Part shown: one piece after another, positions 25,360 through 35,999 of the stretch
How positions within the stretch are numbered: the first letter of the stretch is position 1
How the letters are laid out: the number at the start of each line of letters is the position of its first letter
Assembly: GCA_900074885.1 (NCBI GenBank)
Contig: FJUW01000091.1
Span: forward strand, 279,569-343,568
Length of the DNA stretch: 64,000 nt
Direction: 5' to 3'
From: Rhynchosporium graminicola
Lineage: Eukaryota > Ascomycota > Leotiomycetes > Helotiales > Ploettnerulaceae
Translations under genes and position numbers: made by a program
The notes under the pieces: model-generated
What the model was told of the DNA's origin: nothing
Database searches by the model: none
Seen by the model: the letters and a program-made list of their open reading frames with translations, nothing else

Positions 25360-27250
25360 TAGTATACGAGAAAATAATTAAATTAATCGATTATTAATTG
25401 ATTAAATCGATTAAATTTAGATTAGATCAGATTAACTAATTTTAACCTTTAGTTAGATTAAGATTTAGAGTTAATCGATTACTTAATCGACTAACTTTGA
25501 TTTATTAGAGGAAATTCTATTATATTCTTATATCTTCTTATATATCTCTTTCTCTTTATAATTACTCTATAATAAAGAAATTCCCCGCGTTATTAACTAT
25601 TTCTTCTAGCTCTTCTTTTTCCTCTATATTAGCTATAAAACCCTAGCTATTTAAGAGACTAATATTCTCAAAAGTATCTCTATTAAGCCTATTCCTAGCT
25701 TATTAATAATAGAGCTCCTAAGCTAAAGAATCCTTCGAAGGCAGTAGAAGTCGCCGGAATTTGAAAATATTTCTGTAACGACATAAGACTTAAGGCGGTA
25801 TATAAGTAAGAATAAATAAGTAGGGAGGCTAAGAGCGATCTTATATAGTCTGGTACGAAGGAAACAGAAAGATACAGAGCTCTAAAGGAGTCTGCACCTT
25901 CTATATATATAAGGAGAGTATACCTAAGGAACCGATACTAGCACGTATCTGCTACGTATACTATACGCTATTATATTACCCCCTTCTAAGATAAAAGCTC
26001 GCCCTCGAGCCTTGAAGAATCGAAGTAACTAAGGAAATAAAGTAAGTATAAAACGTAGTTAAATATTAAGATAACTTTCTAAATTTCTATTAAACTGAAA
26101 CTATAGATACTAATTTAGTACTAAGATTATCTCTTCTATAGAGGGAAATATAATCTCTAGTGATATTACTACGATTAGAGCGAAATTGCGATTCTAAAGT
26201 AGGTTCCTAGATAGGGTTTACTAGTAATTATAATACTAAGTTTTACTAAATAAGCGAGGCTAAGCGAGTGATTAAAACACTTAAAGGTTACGAAAGAAAT
26301 AAAAGTCTAAATCGAATTCTAAAGAAGCTAAAAGATTAAGGAGAGTTAGATATTTTTATTAAGTAGATATAGAAAGTATTAAATTAAAAGTTCTAGTAGA
26401 AGGAAGTCGATTCTACTAAAGGGGGCTAAATTATACTAGAGTATAAGGATTTCGAGTCGAATTCTGATAATTTCCGCTAGGGTAATAAGCTACTTTATCC
26501 TAACTTAAAAATAAGGTTTTTCGCTATTAGAGCTACTTTCGGAAGGTTAAAGTTAAGTAAGAGAATAATAAATATTAGAGCTTATAGGGAAGTTTCTACT
26601 TAAAATTCGTCCGCTATTTTATTTCGTACGCACGAAAGAACAAGTTTCGAAGTATCTGAGGGTAACTTCGTAGTAATACTAATACTTCTAAGGCTAAATT
26701 ATATTCAAATTCCTAGCTATCTGAGAGATCTCTAGAATCTTAGCTCTTTTAAAAACTTAATTATCGAATTCGTAATTAATAGTATTAACTATTTCCGTAT
26801 AATTCCGAAAATCTAAGGTAAGTAGAGATAACTTAGCGAAGAGCTCTCTAGTAGTCGTACGTGCGAATCGAGTTTTCTAGGTAAGATATTATTTAATACT
26901 ATCCTTAGTAATCTTAATCTTTCTATTTAATATAATAATATAAGACTTAAGGTAGTATATAAGTAAGAATAAACAAGTAGGGAGGCTAAGAGCGATCTTA
27001 TATAGTCTAGTATAAAGGAAACAGAAAGATGCAGAGCTCTAAAGGAGTCTGCACTTTCTATATATATAAGGAGGGTATACCTAAGGCACCGATACTGGCC
27101 TGTGTCTGCCACGTATACTATGCGCTGTTATAATTTCTCTACTGATAGAGATAATACTATGTATTTATCTTTATTAATAGTATAACAGGTTGTAAACTAG
27201 GACGATACTCGACGCTAAGTATCTCGCTAACTATTACTACTAAGGCACTA
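25360..27250 (-). mobile_element. hAT transposon fragment, minus strand, 3' part
   Basis: The plus-strand start TAGTATACGAGAAAATAATT is the RIP-mutated form of the hAT end CAGTGTGCGAAA seen at 33721 and 62707. Coding sequence is read on the minus strand: a hAT dimerisation-domain block VEKYFQIPATSTAFEGFFSL spans the 1,359-bp insertion at 25774-27132, and RIP stops follow. Only the last part of the transposase gene is clear. Homology fades beyond about 27250. Confidence 0.75.
25774..27132 (-). mobile_element. 1,359-bp non-autonomous LTR element, copy 1
   Basis: 202-bp LTRs at 25774-25975 and 26931-27132, with target duplication ATTTC at 25769-25773 and 27133-27137. The internal part aligns with the 2.2-kb element at 13750-15949 but lacks about 840 bp, including the gag knuckle region. 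Its total length equals that of the copy at 41050-42408. No coding capacity is seen, so it must have depended on another element's enzymes. Confidence 0.9.
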
Positions 27251-27899
27251 GTAGTAATAGTACTATATCTTCTCCTTTTCCATTAAGGAAGAATTTTCCT
27301 CTGCTTTTTAGCTAATTCTTCTTCTTAATTAAAGATACTATTTATATTATATATATTCTTTATACTTACCTTATAATATTAGAATTAGCTTAAAATAAAG
27401 TAAAGTAAAGTATAGTAAAAGGATCGACATTAAGAGTCTTATAACTAATTAATAAAAAATTTCAAAATAGATTTATAATATACTTAATAAGCCGAGTCGG
27501 CTATTATAACGCGAAGCTTAGCTACTATCGATTATAGAGGTTCTCTAAAAATAGATAGAAGACCTCTAAAAGCGACTAGAAGTAATAATACTAGTAGTAA
27601 TAGTAGGAAAGATACGTTAAGTCCTTCTTGCCTCTAATAGATTCTACGGTCGATCGAAGGAGTAAGACCTATAGTTAATAGTAATAGAGTTAGTTAAAGC
27701 TTTAAGAGAATCTATAGAATGCAGCTAAACTACACAAAAAATTTTAATTTTTTTTCTTTTTTCTTTTTTGGATATGAGAAGACGATTCTACAATATGGTA
27801 CTGCCGACAATGCCTGTCCTGTCACTGAAGGCTATTTGTATAGTGAATACACTCCGGTGTTACGTCTAAGGGTATCAAACATAATCCATGTCTCATTTC
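27250..27899. other. Transition from repeat to gene island 1
   Basis: AT-rich, RIP-like sequence up to about 27720 with no recognisable gene or terminal repeat. A T-rich run at 27745-27770 follows, then sequence of normal composition. Bases 27780-27899 are probably the 3' flank of the minus-strand gene ending at 27900. Confidence 0.5.
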
Positions 27900-29834
27900 T
27901 CATTTCTCATCCATCTGCTTCGTGCACATCGCGATCCGATCACCCAGCAGCTGCAAATCCATCTTCGATCCTCCGACATGTGCCAGGGCCTCCGGACTCG
28001 GGTTCAGCACCCTTAATCCCTTCTCCTGAGCCGTCCTCAGAGGTCCCAAGTATATCTCTTCCACGACACCAAACATGCCAGCTGGAACAAGATGAGAGTA
28101 CGTCGACCCGCCAATGAAATACAGGAAATTGACTACGGCCATATGAAAAGGAAATGATTGCTCCAGCTCTTGAAGTAATTCTTCGTCTGAAGCTTCTGCT
28201 AATGCAGATGTATCGGGGAATAGGTATGGCTGGACGGCATTGAGGGCCATTGTGGTTGCAAACAGGTTCTCGGACTTTCGCGTATGCGCTGTAATTATCT
28301 CTTCTTTCAACCAGGATACTGCGGAGCCTTTCAAAGACTCGTATGGGCAGTGCTCCAGCGTATCCGAGATGAAAGTCAGCCGTAAGCGATCAACTGGGTG
28401 GGCATGTAAGATCGAAGATGTGAGGACATGTGCGGCATATCGTAATGAGGAGGAAGGAGTATTCGCAGACAGGAGTGAGATAGATTGGAGATGCTGGAGA
28501 AAGTCCTCATCTTCAAGAGGCCCAGCTACAAATTTGGTATCATTTTCCAGCCAGAGTCCTAAAGCCAAAATTGCGTCAATGACTCCCGTGTTCTCACTAC
28601 CAATACTAGCAGGTCCGCTTGTGCCGATGAAATGTTGAACAAGCTTGGCATGATCGGGGAATATGGCAAGTTTCGGTGGTGCGATCTTGGACCCGAACAG
28701 GACAGAGGAGAAGACTAAGGATGTTATGAGAAAGAGTGATCCAGTTGCAGATAGTGGAATATCGCTTGGTGAAGTAGGATGTTCTGTCTCGTGCTCGCTA
28801 TGCTGAGATTCTGTGTTGTAGAGCGCATCGAAAAGGATTACAAAGTTATGGAGACCTAAATCACGAGTGAGAGCCTACAAATCGGTCAGATGAGTTGCAT
28901 TAGATGATACACCAATGTATATGGCGAAAGAAAACGTTGGCTTAGAAAAGACTTCTGGCGAGTCATACATCTGCCTGATACTTACAACTAGTTGACCAAC
29001 TATATCTGTTCTCGTAACAAGTACCGGATCGTCTTTGAAAGACTCTCCCAAACTCTTCTTGTTTGGCACCACCATTTTTGGCGTAAAATGCTCTTGTAAT
29101 CTTGCAGCCCAATCCAACGTATTTGCATTGAGATATTCCTCCAAAATGTGAGTGACGAAAGACTGCAGGAGTTTCGCCTGAATCGCTGCTTCTGCTGGCT
29201 CTTCCTCTTGTGCCTCAGGATCAGGGGCTGACGGGCCTGAAGAACTGCTTGCTGTAGATGGTATATTCAGACTTGACTTTCTACCCGGCAGAGAAGGGCG
29301 CTTCTTCCCAGATATTGTATGTACGAAAGAGATGACTGCGAGTGTAGCCTCGTCCGAGGGCCGAAAAGAGGAAAGTATCGCCATGAGAGATGTTGAAAGA
29401 AATCTAGAGGGGTTTTTCGTCTTGATTCGAGGATGGAGTATGGCGAGAAGATGTACCAGCGTGCAGAACTTGTCAGTCGAAGAGGGTTCTACAGACTCCG
29501 AGTGCCTTTTCTCCTCACTTCTACTCTGCTCTGCCTCGTCTTCGTCCTCGTCCAGATCCAACATCTGTAGAGACTCCGTAACCTTCAGAATCACCTCTCG
29601 AGGATTTCCAAGACGGGCAATCGTATCGAGACATGTCTGCGAGCCTGGCACGGGCAAAAGTAGATGGATCAAGTCCCAGCCTATGTTCTGCGAGAGCTCG
29701 GCATCTTGGAGTATATCATTCAAAGTTGGCAGAATCTCTGGGGACATATGCGTTTCGAGTATTGTGAGGTATGTGATGGGATCTGTTATCGGTGGGAGGC
29801 TCTCCGTGATAGCTTTGATTGTATAGTCCGCCAT
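27900..29834 (-). CDS. Ybp1/Ybp2-family protein (Kinetochor_Ybp2 / glomulin-like)
   Basis: Two exons: 28986-29834 and 27900-28874. The intron at 28875-28985 has donor GTAAGTATC and acceptor TTTGTAG, phase 0, and splicing gives about 607 residues. The protein is helical, with N-terminal blocks WDLIHLLLPVPGSQ and LGNPREVILKVTESL typical of the fungal Ybp1/Ybp2 family. In yeast, Ybp1 binds the oxidative-stress regulator Yap1 and Ybp2 acts at the kinetochore. A low-complexity Ser/Glu/Pro linker lies at about residues 185-215. The C-terminal half carries VILFDALYN and a short hydrophobic stretch (SLFLITSLVFSSVLFGS). No lesions seen. It is divergent from the AhpD-like gene at 30460. Family call from remembered motifs; precise role here unknown. 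Confidence 0.8.
28875..28985 (-). other. Intron of Ybp-family gene
   Basis: 111 nt on the minus strand. The GTAAGT donor lies after residues GQLV and the TAG acceptor before ALTRDLGLHNF. Branch-like ctgac or ctaat sequences precede the acceptor. Reading through it gives a stop within 40 codons, while splicing joins two long open frames. Confidence 0.85.
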
Positions 29835-30459
29835 GATGATGTTTGTTCGTTATTGGCCTGCTGCTTAGGGGGGTGAAACAATGAGGCTGGCAATAGATTT
29901 TGATGTCGTAGACCCACGGTTAGCGCGAGGCTGAGAGTCACATGTAAGCCAAAGGAAGTTTGTTTACATCGGCTCGAAAATGGCGGTATGCAATCGCTTC
30001 CTGTGCAATGGCACGCCATGACAAGCTAGATCAAAATATGGAAGCTTTGCAATGCTTGAGCAGTATTGCTTTGACCTTTTCCTCGGTTTGGGACTATTAT
30101 ATAACTCATCTTCTCTGTCGTATAACTTCATTTCCTATTCAAGTTCCAGTGAAGTGAATAAGCGCTTCGATCATCTTTAAACTCTCGTCTCTTCATGCCC
30201 CTCCAAATTGTTCTAGTAGGGCCGTTCCCCAGACTAGAAAAAAATCTCTTAGTATCTCAATATTCATAGGCTATCTATCCCGCCTTAAATACCCCGCCTT
30301 CATATACTTTGCTTACTTCAAGGAACCCCCCAGCTCCCTGTTGCACGATTGCATAGACCAGCTCCGAAACGACCATTCTTTCAACCATTTTTCCTTCTCT
30401 CCACAGCTTCCCCTCCCATTCCAAGTTGATTATCTTGATCTTCCTGTCTCGCATCAAAC
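29835..30459. promoter_or_regulatory. Divergent promoter region between Ybp-family and AhpD-like genes
   Basis: About 625 bp between two divergent start codons. Pyrimidine-rich tracts lie just upstream of the plus-strand gene (about 30380-30420, ttccttctctccacagcttc), a common fungal promoter or leader feature. TATA-like attatataac lies near 30096. No gene seen; several short frames here are overlaps of each other. Confidence 0.5.
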
Positions 30460-31333
30460 ATGGCAACCATCCACGAACCCACTGAGGAAGAAGCTTACAC
30501 TCTCTTTGAGGCAGTAGAAGCGAAATTCCCACATAAGACAGTCGGCGAGGATGCGTGGTACTTGGTCGTAGTAAGCTGATGTCAGTCTATTTCTCAGAAC
30601 TATCATGATTGATAAATGCCAGCTATCTGCACTTGTTGGAGCAGAGCCCGCGCATGCTTTCCATCTTTATAATTACATGATTAGCAAACCTCAATTCTCA
30701 ACCCCCGAATCACGTCAGACTCTCGTCCGAAGGATGCGGGAAGTTTTGGTCAAGGTTACATCTATACTGGGGGTCTGCAAGCCTCTTGAAGCTTTGTCGT
30801 CTATCGTAAAGGTAGAACGACCGGAGGATAAAGATTATTCGTTCTCGAGGTATGGAAACATTCGCTAAGGATCCGGACAGAATGACAAGCACTGAAACAC
30901 ACAGAGAGCACTGGCAGACCGGACCGGAGACCTTAGAGAGAGGCAATAATTGGCTCAATAAACTATACCAGGCCAACCTATCTACACCTGCAACTCTGTT
31001 CGCTGCCCATAAGGACTTCGATTACATCTCTCGACAAATCACATATGGGTTCTACCTCTCGGATCACACCATACTGGGGCCTATCGAGACGGAGCTCGTC
31101 ACGTTGGCAGGAATCATGATTCAAAATCTCCCTGTACAGACCGCTTGGCATCTGCGAGGTACCAGAAGACTGGGTATCAGCCCGGAAGATGTAGAAATCG
31201 TACAGCAATGCGTAAGTACTTACTTTCTTGTTCAAGTCGTTTCTAACAGCTACAGGTTGAGATGGTGGCCAAGTATGGGGGTACAAGAACGGACAGATTG
31301 CCCAGAGTTGCCGATATCGAGCACGAGGTCTAG
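30460..31333 (+). CDS. AhpD-like (carboxymuconolactone decarboxylase-like) protein
   Basis: Four exons: 30460-30570, 30623-30849, 30905-31211 and 31256-31333. Introns are 52, 55 and 44 nt, all GT-AG (donors gtaagc, gtatgg, gtaagt), and give 240 residues. The fold markers of the AhpD/CMD superfamily are visible. Residues about 55-90 hold RRMREVLVKVTSILGVCKP with a small-helix Cys. A C-terminal AhpD half follows: ELVTLAGIMIQNLPVQTAWH and RRLGISPEDVEIVQQC. AhpD proteins are peroxidase-linked disulfide reductases, but this eukaryotic branch is mostly uncharacterised and I see no C-x2-C pair, so no reaction is assigned. Splicing restores one frame throughout; no lesions seen. The last intron is short for fungi but the frame supports it. 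Confidence 0.75.
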
Positions 31334-31746
31334 GATGTCGTGTGGCTAGGTAAACCAATGGAGTCCGCATTGCTATTTTGCCAAACAAAATGCATTCCGT
31401 TTGGTTACTCAGTGTCCGGCTAAGCTCAATAAGTGGTGCCAAGCTCCATAACATGAGGCCAGATTCCCAGGTCTTGGTTTCGCTGAAATCAACGCAGAGC
31501 TTTGCAATGAAAGCGCCACGATGAGTGGCACATTACATCCCCCCTGTCCTGTTCCATCTCATGAAAATGTGCTGAGTCGAGTTTATAATAGCAAGTTTTA
31601 GAAGTGCTCTCGTAGACCACTTCCAGCTCTCGGACTTGTTCTTCGTCACTTCTACTGATCATAATGTGAGGAAGTTGTGCATTACATCTGCTCTGTTCTG
31701 ACATATTACAATTATCCCGAGGCTTGACCGATCTAGAGGTCACCAT
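31334..31746. other. Convergent intergenic region
   Basis: 413 bp between the stops of two convergent genes. Short frames on the minus strand (31489-31746 and 30978-31454) overlap the AhpD-like exon or lack any recognisable protein character. I see no terminator motif beyond ordinary AT-rich flanks. Confidence 0.5.
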
Positions 31747-33102
31747 CTAAAACCCAGGACAGCTCCCACGATCTCCCAATCCAATCATCTCAGCCGATAG
31801 AAGGAATTCCATGAATCCCGCGCTCGTCTCAAGCATATTCTGGTGGTACTGTGCTGCTGTAGGGTAAAAAGCACATGATGCCTCGTCATTACCAAACCCA
31901 AACTCTACAGTGAATCCGTGGATTTTGCTCTTGCTCTCGTCGACAAAGTGTCTCGAGTACGCATAATCATCACTGGCGCCAGACGTGGGATACAAGTATG
32001 CAGACTGCTCCACCTCGTAGTGGCGTCCCGTGGATGCGTCCATGGCATTTCCCATTCGCATAGCGGCGTAGACTTTGTCCCTCCAGTCATTACTCGGGAC
32101 GTATTCTGAGTACTTGAGTCCATCTGCAGGTGAGTCTGGCATCAGACCTCTCTCCTCATTGTACGTCGCGTTCATGAAGTTCATTCCTGGATTGCTAGAT
32201 TGACTATCGTCAGATCCCCAGTTGTAGAGCACAACACCAGCAAAGGAATGGATATCCATGAACCAGCGTAGGGCATTGAACTTATCCATAACCCAAACAA
32301 TACTCTTCGTCTCTGGCTCAGACTGAGGGCCGAGGCCATGGAATGTCTGAGCAGCTGGGTTATTGGAAGCAACATTTGGCGCAACTGTTGGTGTGAAGAG
32401 CTTCGGGAAGTCCCATAGGAAGTCAAAGTTGCGGTTCAAGTCGATGCCAATCGAATTTGGGTATCCTGGAATTGCTGAGGCTGGGTTGCGGTTCTTTCTC
32501 CAGCATGAATGGGTTGCTTGATCCCACGCCACTCCATCAGGATTGCTCAATGGCAAGAAGACGATACCGACTGAGTATGCCTTTCGGACGTCTTCAAACG
32601 TGAAAGTTCGACCGCCATATGTCAGGCCAACTTTCTTCTTGTACGCGTACAACAAGTCTCCGAGGAAGTACAGAAGATTGTCGGAGGAACCTCTCTCTCT
32701 AGCATGGATCGCAGCGTTCAGAAAGACGCGGAAAGAATTATCACATTGGCCGTTGAACTTCCCTCCAATCTTGCCACCGAATATCGTGGCATTCTCGAAG
32801 GTCTTGAACGGTGTCTCAAAGGTATCCAAGTTGTACACCCTCGCGAGGCCTTTGAAAGCACTCTCAATCTCTTTGACACTGAGAAGAGTACCTAGATCCG
32901 TACCTGCTGGCTGGGTTCCGAGTCCTCTGGGAGCGACCGTACCATTTTGAAATCGATCACCGGTCCCGATAGCGATACCGGTATTGGTGGTCTGCCGCCG
33001 AACGGGCATAATTCCATCAACCACCGACTCATGTGGTAGAAGACATGATTGTGAGATTGGGACGAGAGCCAAGATGGCTGGTACGATCCGTGAGAACTTC
33101 AT
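31747..33102 (-). CDS. Secreted M14 zinc metallocarboxypeptidase
   Basis: A single exon of 451 residues from the ATG at 33102. It begins MKFSRIVPAILALVPISQSC, a signal peptide ending in a small-residue site, followed by a possible dibasic processing site (PVRRQ). Family M14 residues are all present: HARE (zinc His and Glu), a later zinc His in MDIHSFAG, the substrate-binding Arg in DLNRNFDF, NPDG in the core, Tyr in DDYAYSRH, and the catalytic Glu in FTVEFGF. It should remove C-terminal residues from peptides outside the cell. The frame is open 49 codons further upstream, but a TATA-like box about 85 bp before this ATG and the signal peptide favour the internal start. No lesions. Confidence 0.9.
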   Translation of the reverse strand: MKFSRIVPAILALVPISQSCLLPHESVVDGIMPVRRQTTNTGIAIGTGDRFQNGTVAPRGLGTQPAGTDLGTLLSVKEIESAFKGLARVYNLDTFETPFKTFENATIFGGKIGGKFNGQCDNSFRVFLNAAIHARERGSSDNLLYFLGDLLYAYKKKVGLTYGGRTFTFEDVRKAYSVGIVFLPLSNPDGVAWDQATHSCWRKNRNPASAIPGYPNSIGIDLNRNFDFLWDFPKLFTPTVAPNVASNNPAAQTFHGLGPQSEPETKSIVWVMDKFNALRWFMDIHSFAGVVLYNWGSDDSQSSNPGMNFMNATYNEERGLMPDSPADGLKYSEYVPSNDWRDKVYAAMRMGNAMDASTGRHYEVEQSAYLYPTSGASDDYAYSRHFVDESKSKIHGFTVEFGFGNDEASCAFYPTAAQYHQNMLETSAGFMEFLLSAEMIGLGDRGSCPGF

Positions 33103-33183
33103 CGTAACTGGCTGAGATGTGGGCTGAGAGGAAGGTGAAGCGGGATGAAGTCGAATACCTGCGTCGTTAGAGGGATAAGTTGG

Positions 33184-33192
33184 ATATATATA
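33184..33192 (-). promoter_or_regulatory. TATA-like box of the carboxypeptidase gene
   Basis: Minus-strand TATATATCC about 85 bp upstream of the ATG at 33102. Its position inside the longer open frame argues that translation starts at 33102 rather than at 33249. Confidence 0.5.
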
Positions 33193-33720
33193 GTGGTGTT
33201 GATATGGACAATCCACTTCCCGAAGGCCAGCCACTCTTGGAAGCGCCATTTTTCAAGCTTTGTGCATGGGCGTACCAAAAGTGGCATGCATCTAGAAGTT
33301 TTCTAGTTACAAATAAGATATTCTTTATCATTCTTGCGATCCATGCATAGATACTAGAGCAAAACGTACATTATGGCGTTCGGCTAAATTCCTCCTTCGA
33401 CCTCACGGCCTTCAACTCGCCATTGTTATAACAAGTTCACCACTCCTACATGCATCTACTCCATACCCTCATCTGAAAAATTAGAGTCAGAAAGAATCGA
33501 TTTTCTCATATTTTCATGACTGGACACCTAGCTTATCTTCCAAAATGCCAAGCTGCCAAGGTTGTCAAACCCCATCGTTGCCAATGCCAATGCCTATCCA
33601 TATCTATTTAGGAAGCTAGATAAAATGCCCAGCCGATATCAGATCCGCCTATTGATGCGGGACGAAATTACTTTGACATCATAGATGGATGTAACATGAT
33701 GCCGGGTGCGAGGTAGGAAC
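33193..33720. other. Intergenic flank before the hAT element
   Basis: Upstream region of the carboxypeptidase. Normal base composition up to the hAT target duplication at 33713-33720. No gene, RNA or repeat recognised. Confidence 0.5.
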
Positions 33721-34630
33721 CAGTGTGCGAAATAATTAAATTAAATTAAATTAACTCAACTTAATTTAATTTAATTAACGAATTTTTATACTTAATTTAA
33801 TCTAATCTAATCTTAATTAATTTAATTAATTAAAAATTAATTAACTTCTATAACTCTCGCCTAATACTAATTAGGCTTAGAATTTCGCTTAAGGTTCTAC
33901 TTTAAGCCTAGTCGTTTCGCTACTTACTAGTAAACCGAGATAGTAAGTATTCTAGAAGTAGAAATAACTAGAACCTACTAGTAGAAATAAAGTTTCTATT
34001 AATAATAATAGCTTATAAATAAATAATTATTAATATTATACTTTAGAAAGTAGTAGAAAGTATTAGATCTTGATTTCTACTCGTAGATTTCTAGAGATTT
34101 CTAAAGATTTCTATTGATTTCTAATTATTATAAATTAATAAATCTATTAAAAATAAGCTTAGAAATCAATAAATAGATAGATTCTTCTAGAAACTATATA
34201 ATCTATATATAAGAGTCTTTCTTTCTCCTAAGAATCAACTTCTAAAAATCAAAAGATCTTCCTCAGATTATCGATTATATCTATTACTCTTATCACTTAC
34301 CTCTTTTATACTTATATATATTATCTTATATATATAAAAATATCTTCTAGCTCTATTACCGGATATAAAACGAATATTCCTTTAAATAGAGAGCAGAATA
34401 ACACTGATTTCGAGATCGATATTAATAAATTACCGATTATCTTTAAAAAAGGTCTATTTTCTAAGACTTTAGAGCCTTCGAATAAGGACCCTACGCAGCC
34501 TAGGCTAGTAACTGTAAAGTACCTTCATAAAGGCTGCTCGTAAGTTTAATAGAAGCTCCTTTTATATATATATATACTAATAATTTAAACAGGAAAGTCT
34601 TTAAAGGTTAAAGAGTTAATCACGCTACAA

Positions 34631-35002
34631 TATAACGTATAGTAGGGCGTAGTGTTCGTCCTAGAGTGCGAAAGAAGTTAGTTAAGTAGGCAGGGACGCT
34701 ATCACTAGATCAAGTCTAGTAATCTTTATAAGTTACTAAGTATAAGTAAGATACTATATTTAAGTTAAGTATAAAGCTTCTATCTAGTAAGTAGATATAC
34801 TAGTATATATAGAACTTTCGTTCTATTAAATCATCTGAATTATCTGAATTATTATCTAGTTCAGGAACTATAGGCTAATTCAGCATATGACTTTCGTCAC
34901 GTGATCTATAGCTTCTCTATATAATATAGAGCTAGCTAAGTAGGTAAATCTATCTGCCGAGCCTTAGGGCTATATCACCTGTTATAGCTAAGGGTTATAA
35001 TA
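34631..35002 (-). repeat. 3' LTR of gypsy-C
   Basis: 372 bp, starting tataacgtatagtagggcg and ending aagggttataata. Aligns with the right LTR, which ends at 42712. Confidence 0.85.
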
Positions 35003-35109
35003 CTATCCCCCTTCTAGCTTAGCGCGTCCCGCGCTTCTAGCTTAGATACCTAATTAAGAAATATCGACTTTCTATAATAACTATCTTCTTCTTTTATTAT
35101 ACTACTTAC

Positions 35110-35680
35110 TTGTTACGAATATATTAAAGAGAACTAATAAAACCTCTTATCTCGTGTCCTTTGTTATAGTTTTAAAATACTATCTTGTTCTCGCTATAAT
35201 AAAGATCCTCGTTAGGTCTATATTATTTCTTCTAACTCTAATCGTTATACTGAATATATTCGCGCTAGTAGAAATACGAAATATGATATATAGAGTCCTT
35301 TAAAGAGTAAATAGCGTAAGTTAGAGAGAACTAAGGCTAACCTTACTTAAGCTTATAAAGAGGCTTAATAGGATTAGTAAAAGCTAATTAAATACTTAGC
35401 TTTCTAATAAGCTAAGATCTTACGGATTAATAAATAAAGAGAATTCTTTTATATAAAAGTAGCTGAGATACTATATTATAGTCTTCGTTCTCTAGATAAG
35501 TTAGAAGCTATCGAAGAAAAGGAATATATAGTAAAGGAATAAGAGAAGCTTACGTCCTTACCTAGTATAGAGGCCTTAGATCCTGCTCTCGTGGAGTAGT
35601 TAAACTATTTCGATCCTTCCGATCTTATATAGATTACCTTAGGTTTCGGTAATAACTCTTTCTAAGAGTTACTTAGGTTT
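35110..35680 (+). pseudogene. Antisense accessory ORF of gypsy-C (zinc-cluster-like plus coiled coil)
   Basis: A plus-strand frame opposite to pol, just inside the 3' LTR. It starts with a Cys-rich stretch reading CSRYNKDPR, then NRYTEYIRASRNTKYD, where several Tyr are likely RIP-changed Cys. A long Lys/Glu/Leu/Gln-rich part likely to form a coiled coil follows (KVAEILYYSLRSLDKLEAIE). RIP stops interrupt it. I recall similar Cys-rich plus coiled-coil hypothetical proteins from fungal gypsy elements, but no function is known to me. The order C-x2-C-like head then coiled coil differs from the gypsy-B accessory frame. Confidence 0.5.
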
Positions 35681-35999
35681 TTAACTAGAACTATCGAAGT
35701 AAATTCGGATAGTTCAGGTTTCGTATAAGTTCCTATGAGTTTTCCTCCTCTCTATACCCTTTCTATTTTACTAAATATTCCTACTAACTCTATATTATAA
35801 TCCGAGTATCTAGTAATTTCTCGACGTTATATATGTCTAGTTTATTCTTAAGTTAGAGTTCTTTATCTATTATTAGAGGTATATCTCTATTAGCGAGTTC
35901 TAGTAGTAATATATAGAATATAAAGTATAATCGAGATCCCTATAGTAGCTATAGTCTGAAATTTATAAGTCCTACTTCTTTTAGTATTTCGAATAGTCC

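Noticed and set aside
1..27700. Centromere or telomere-proximal region
   Set aside because: AT-rich RIPed transposons fit but no telomere repeat or centromere-specific feature is visible.
29332..29826. 164-codon plus-strand frame
   Set aside because: Lies antisense within the Ybp-family exon, whose strand has the family motifs and a proper intron.
33103..33249. 49-codon N-terminal extension of the carboxypeptidase
   Set aside because: A signal peptide starts at the internal Met and a TATA-like box lies within the extension, so it is probably 5' flank.
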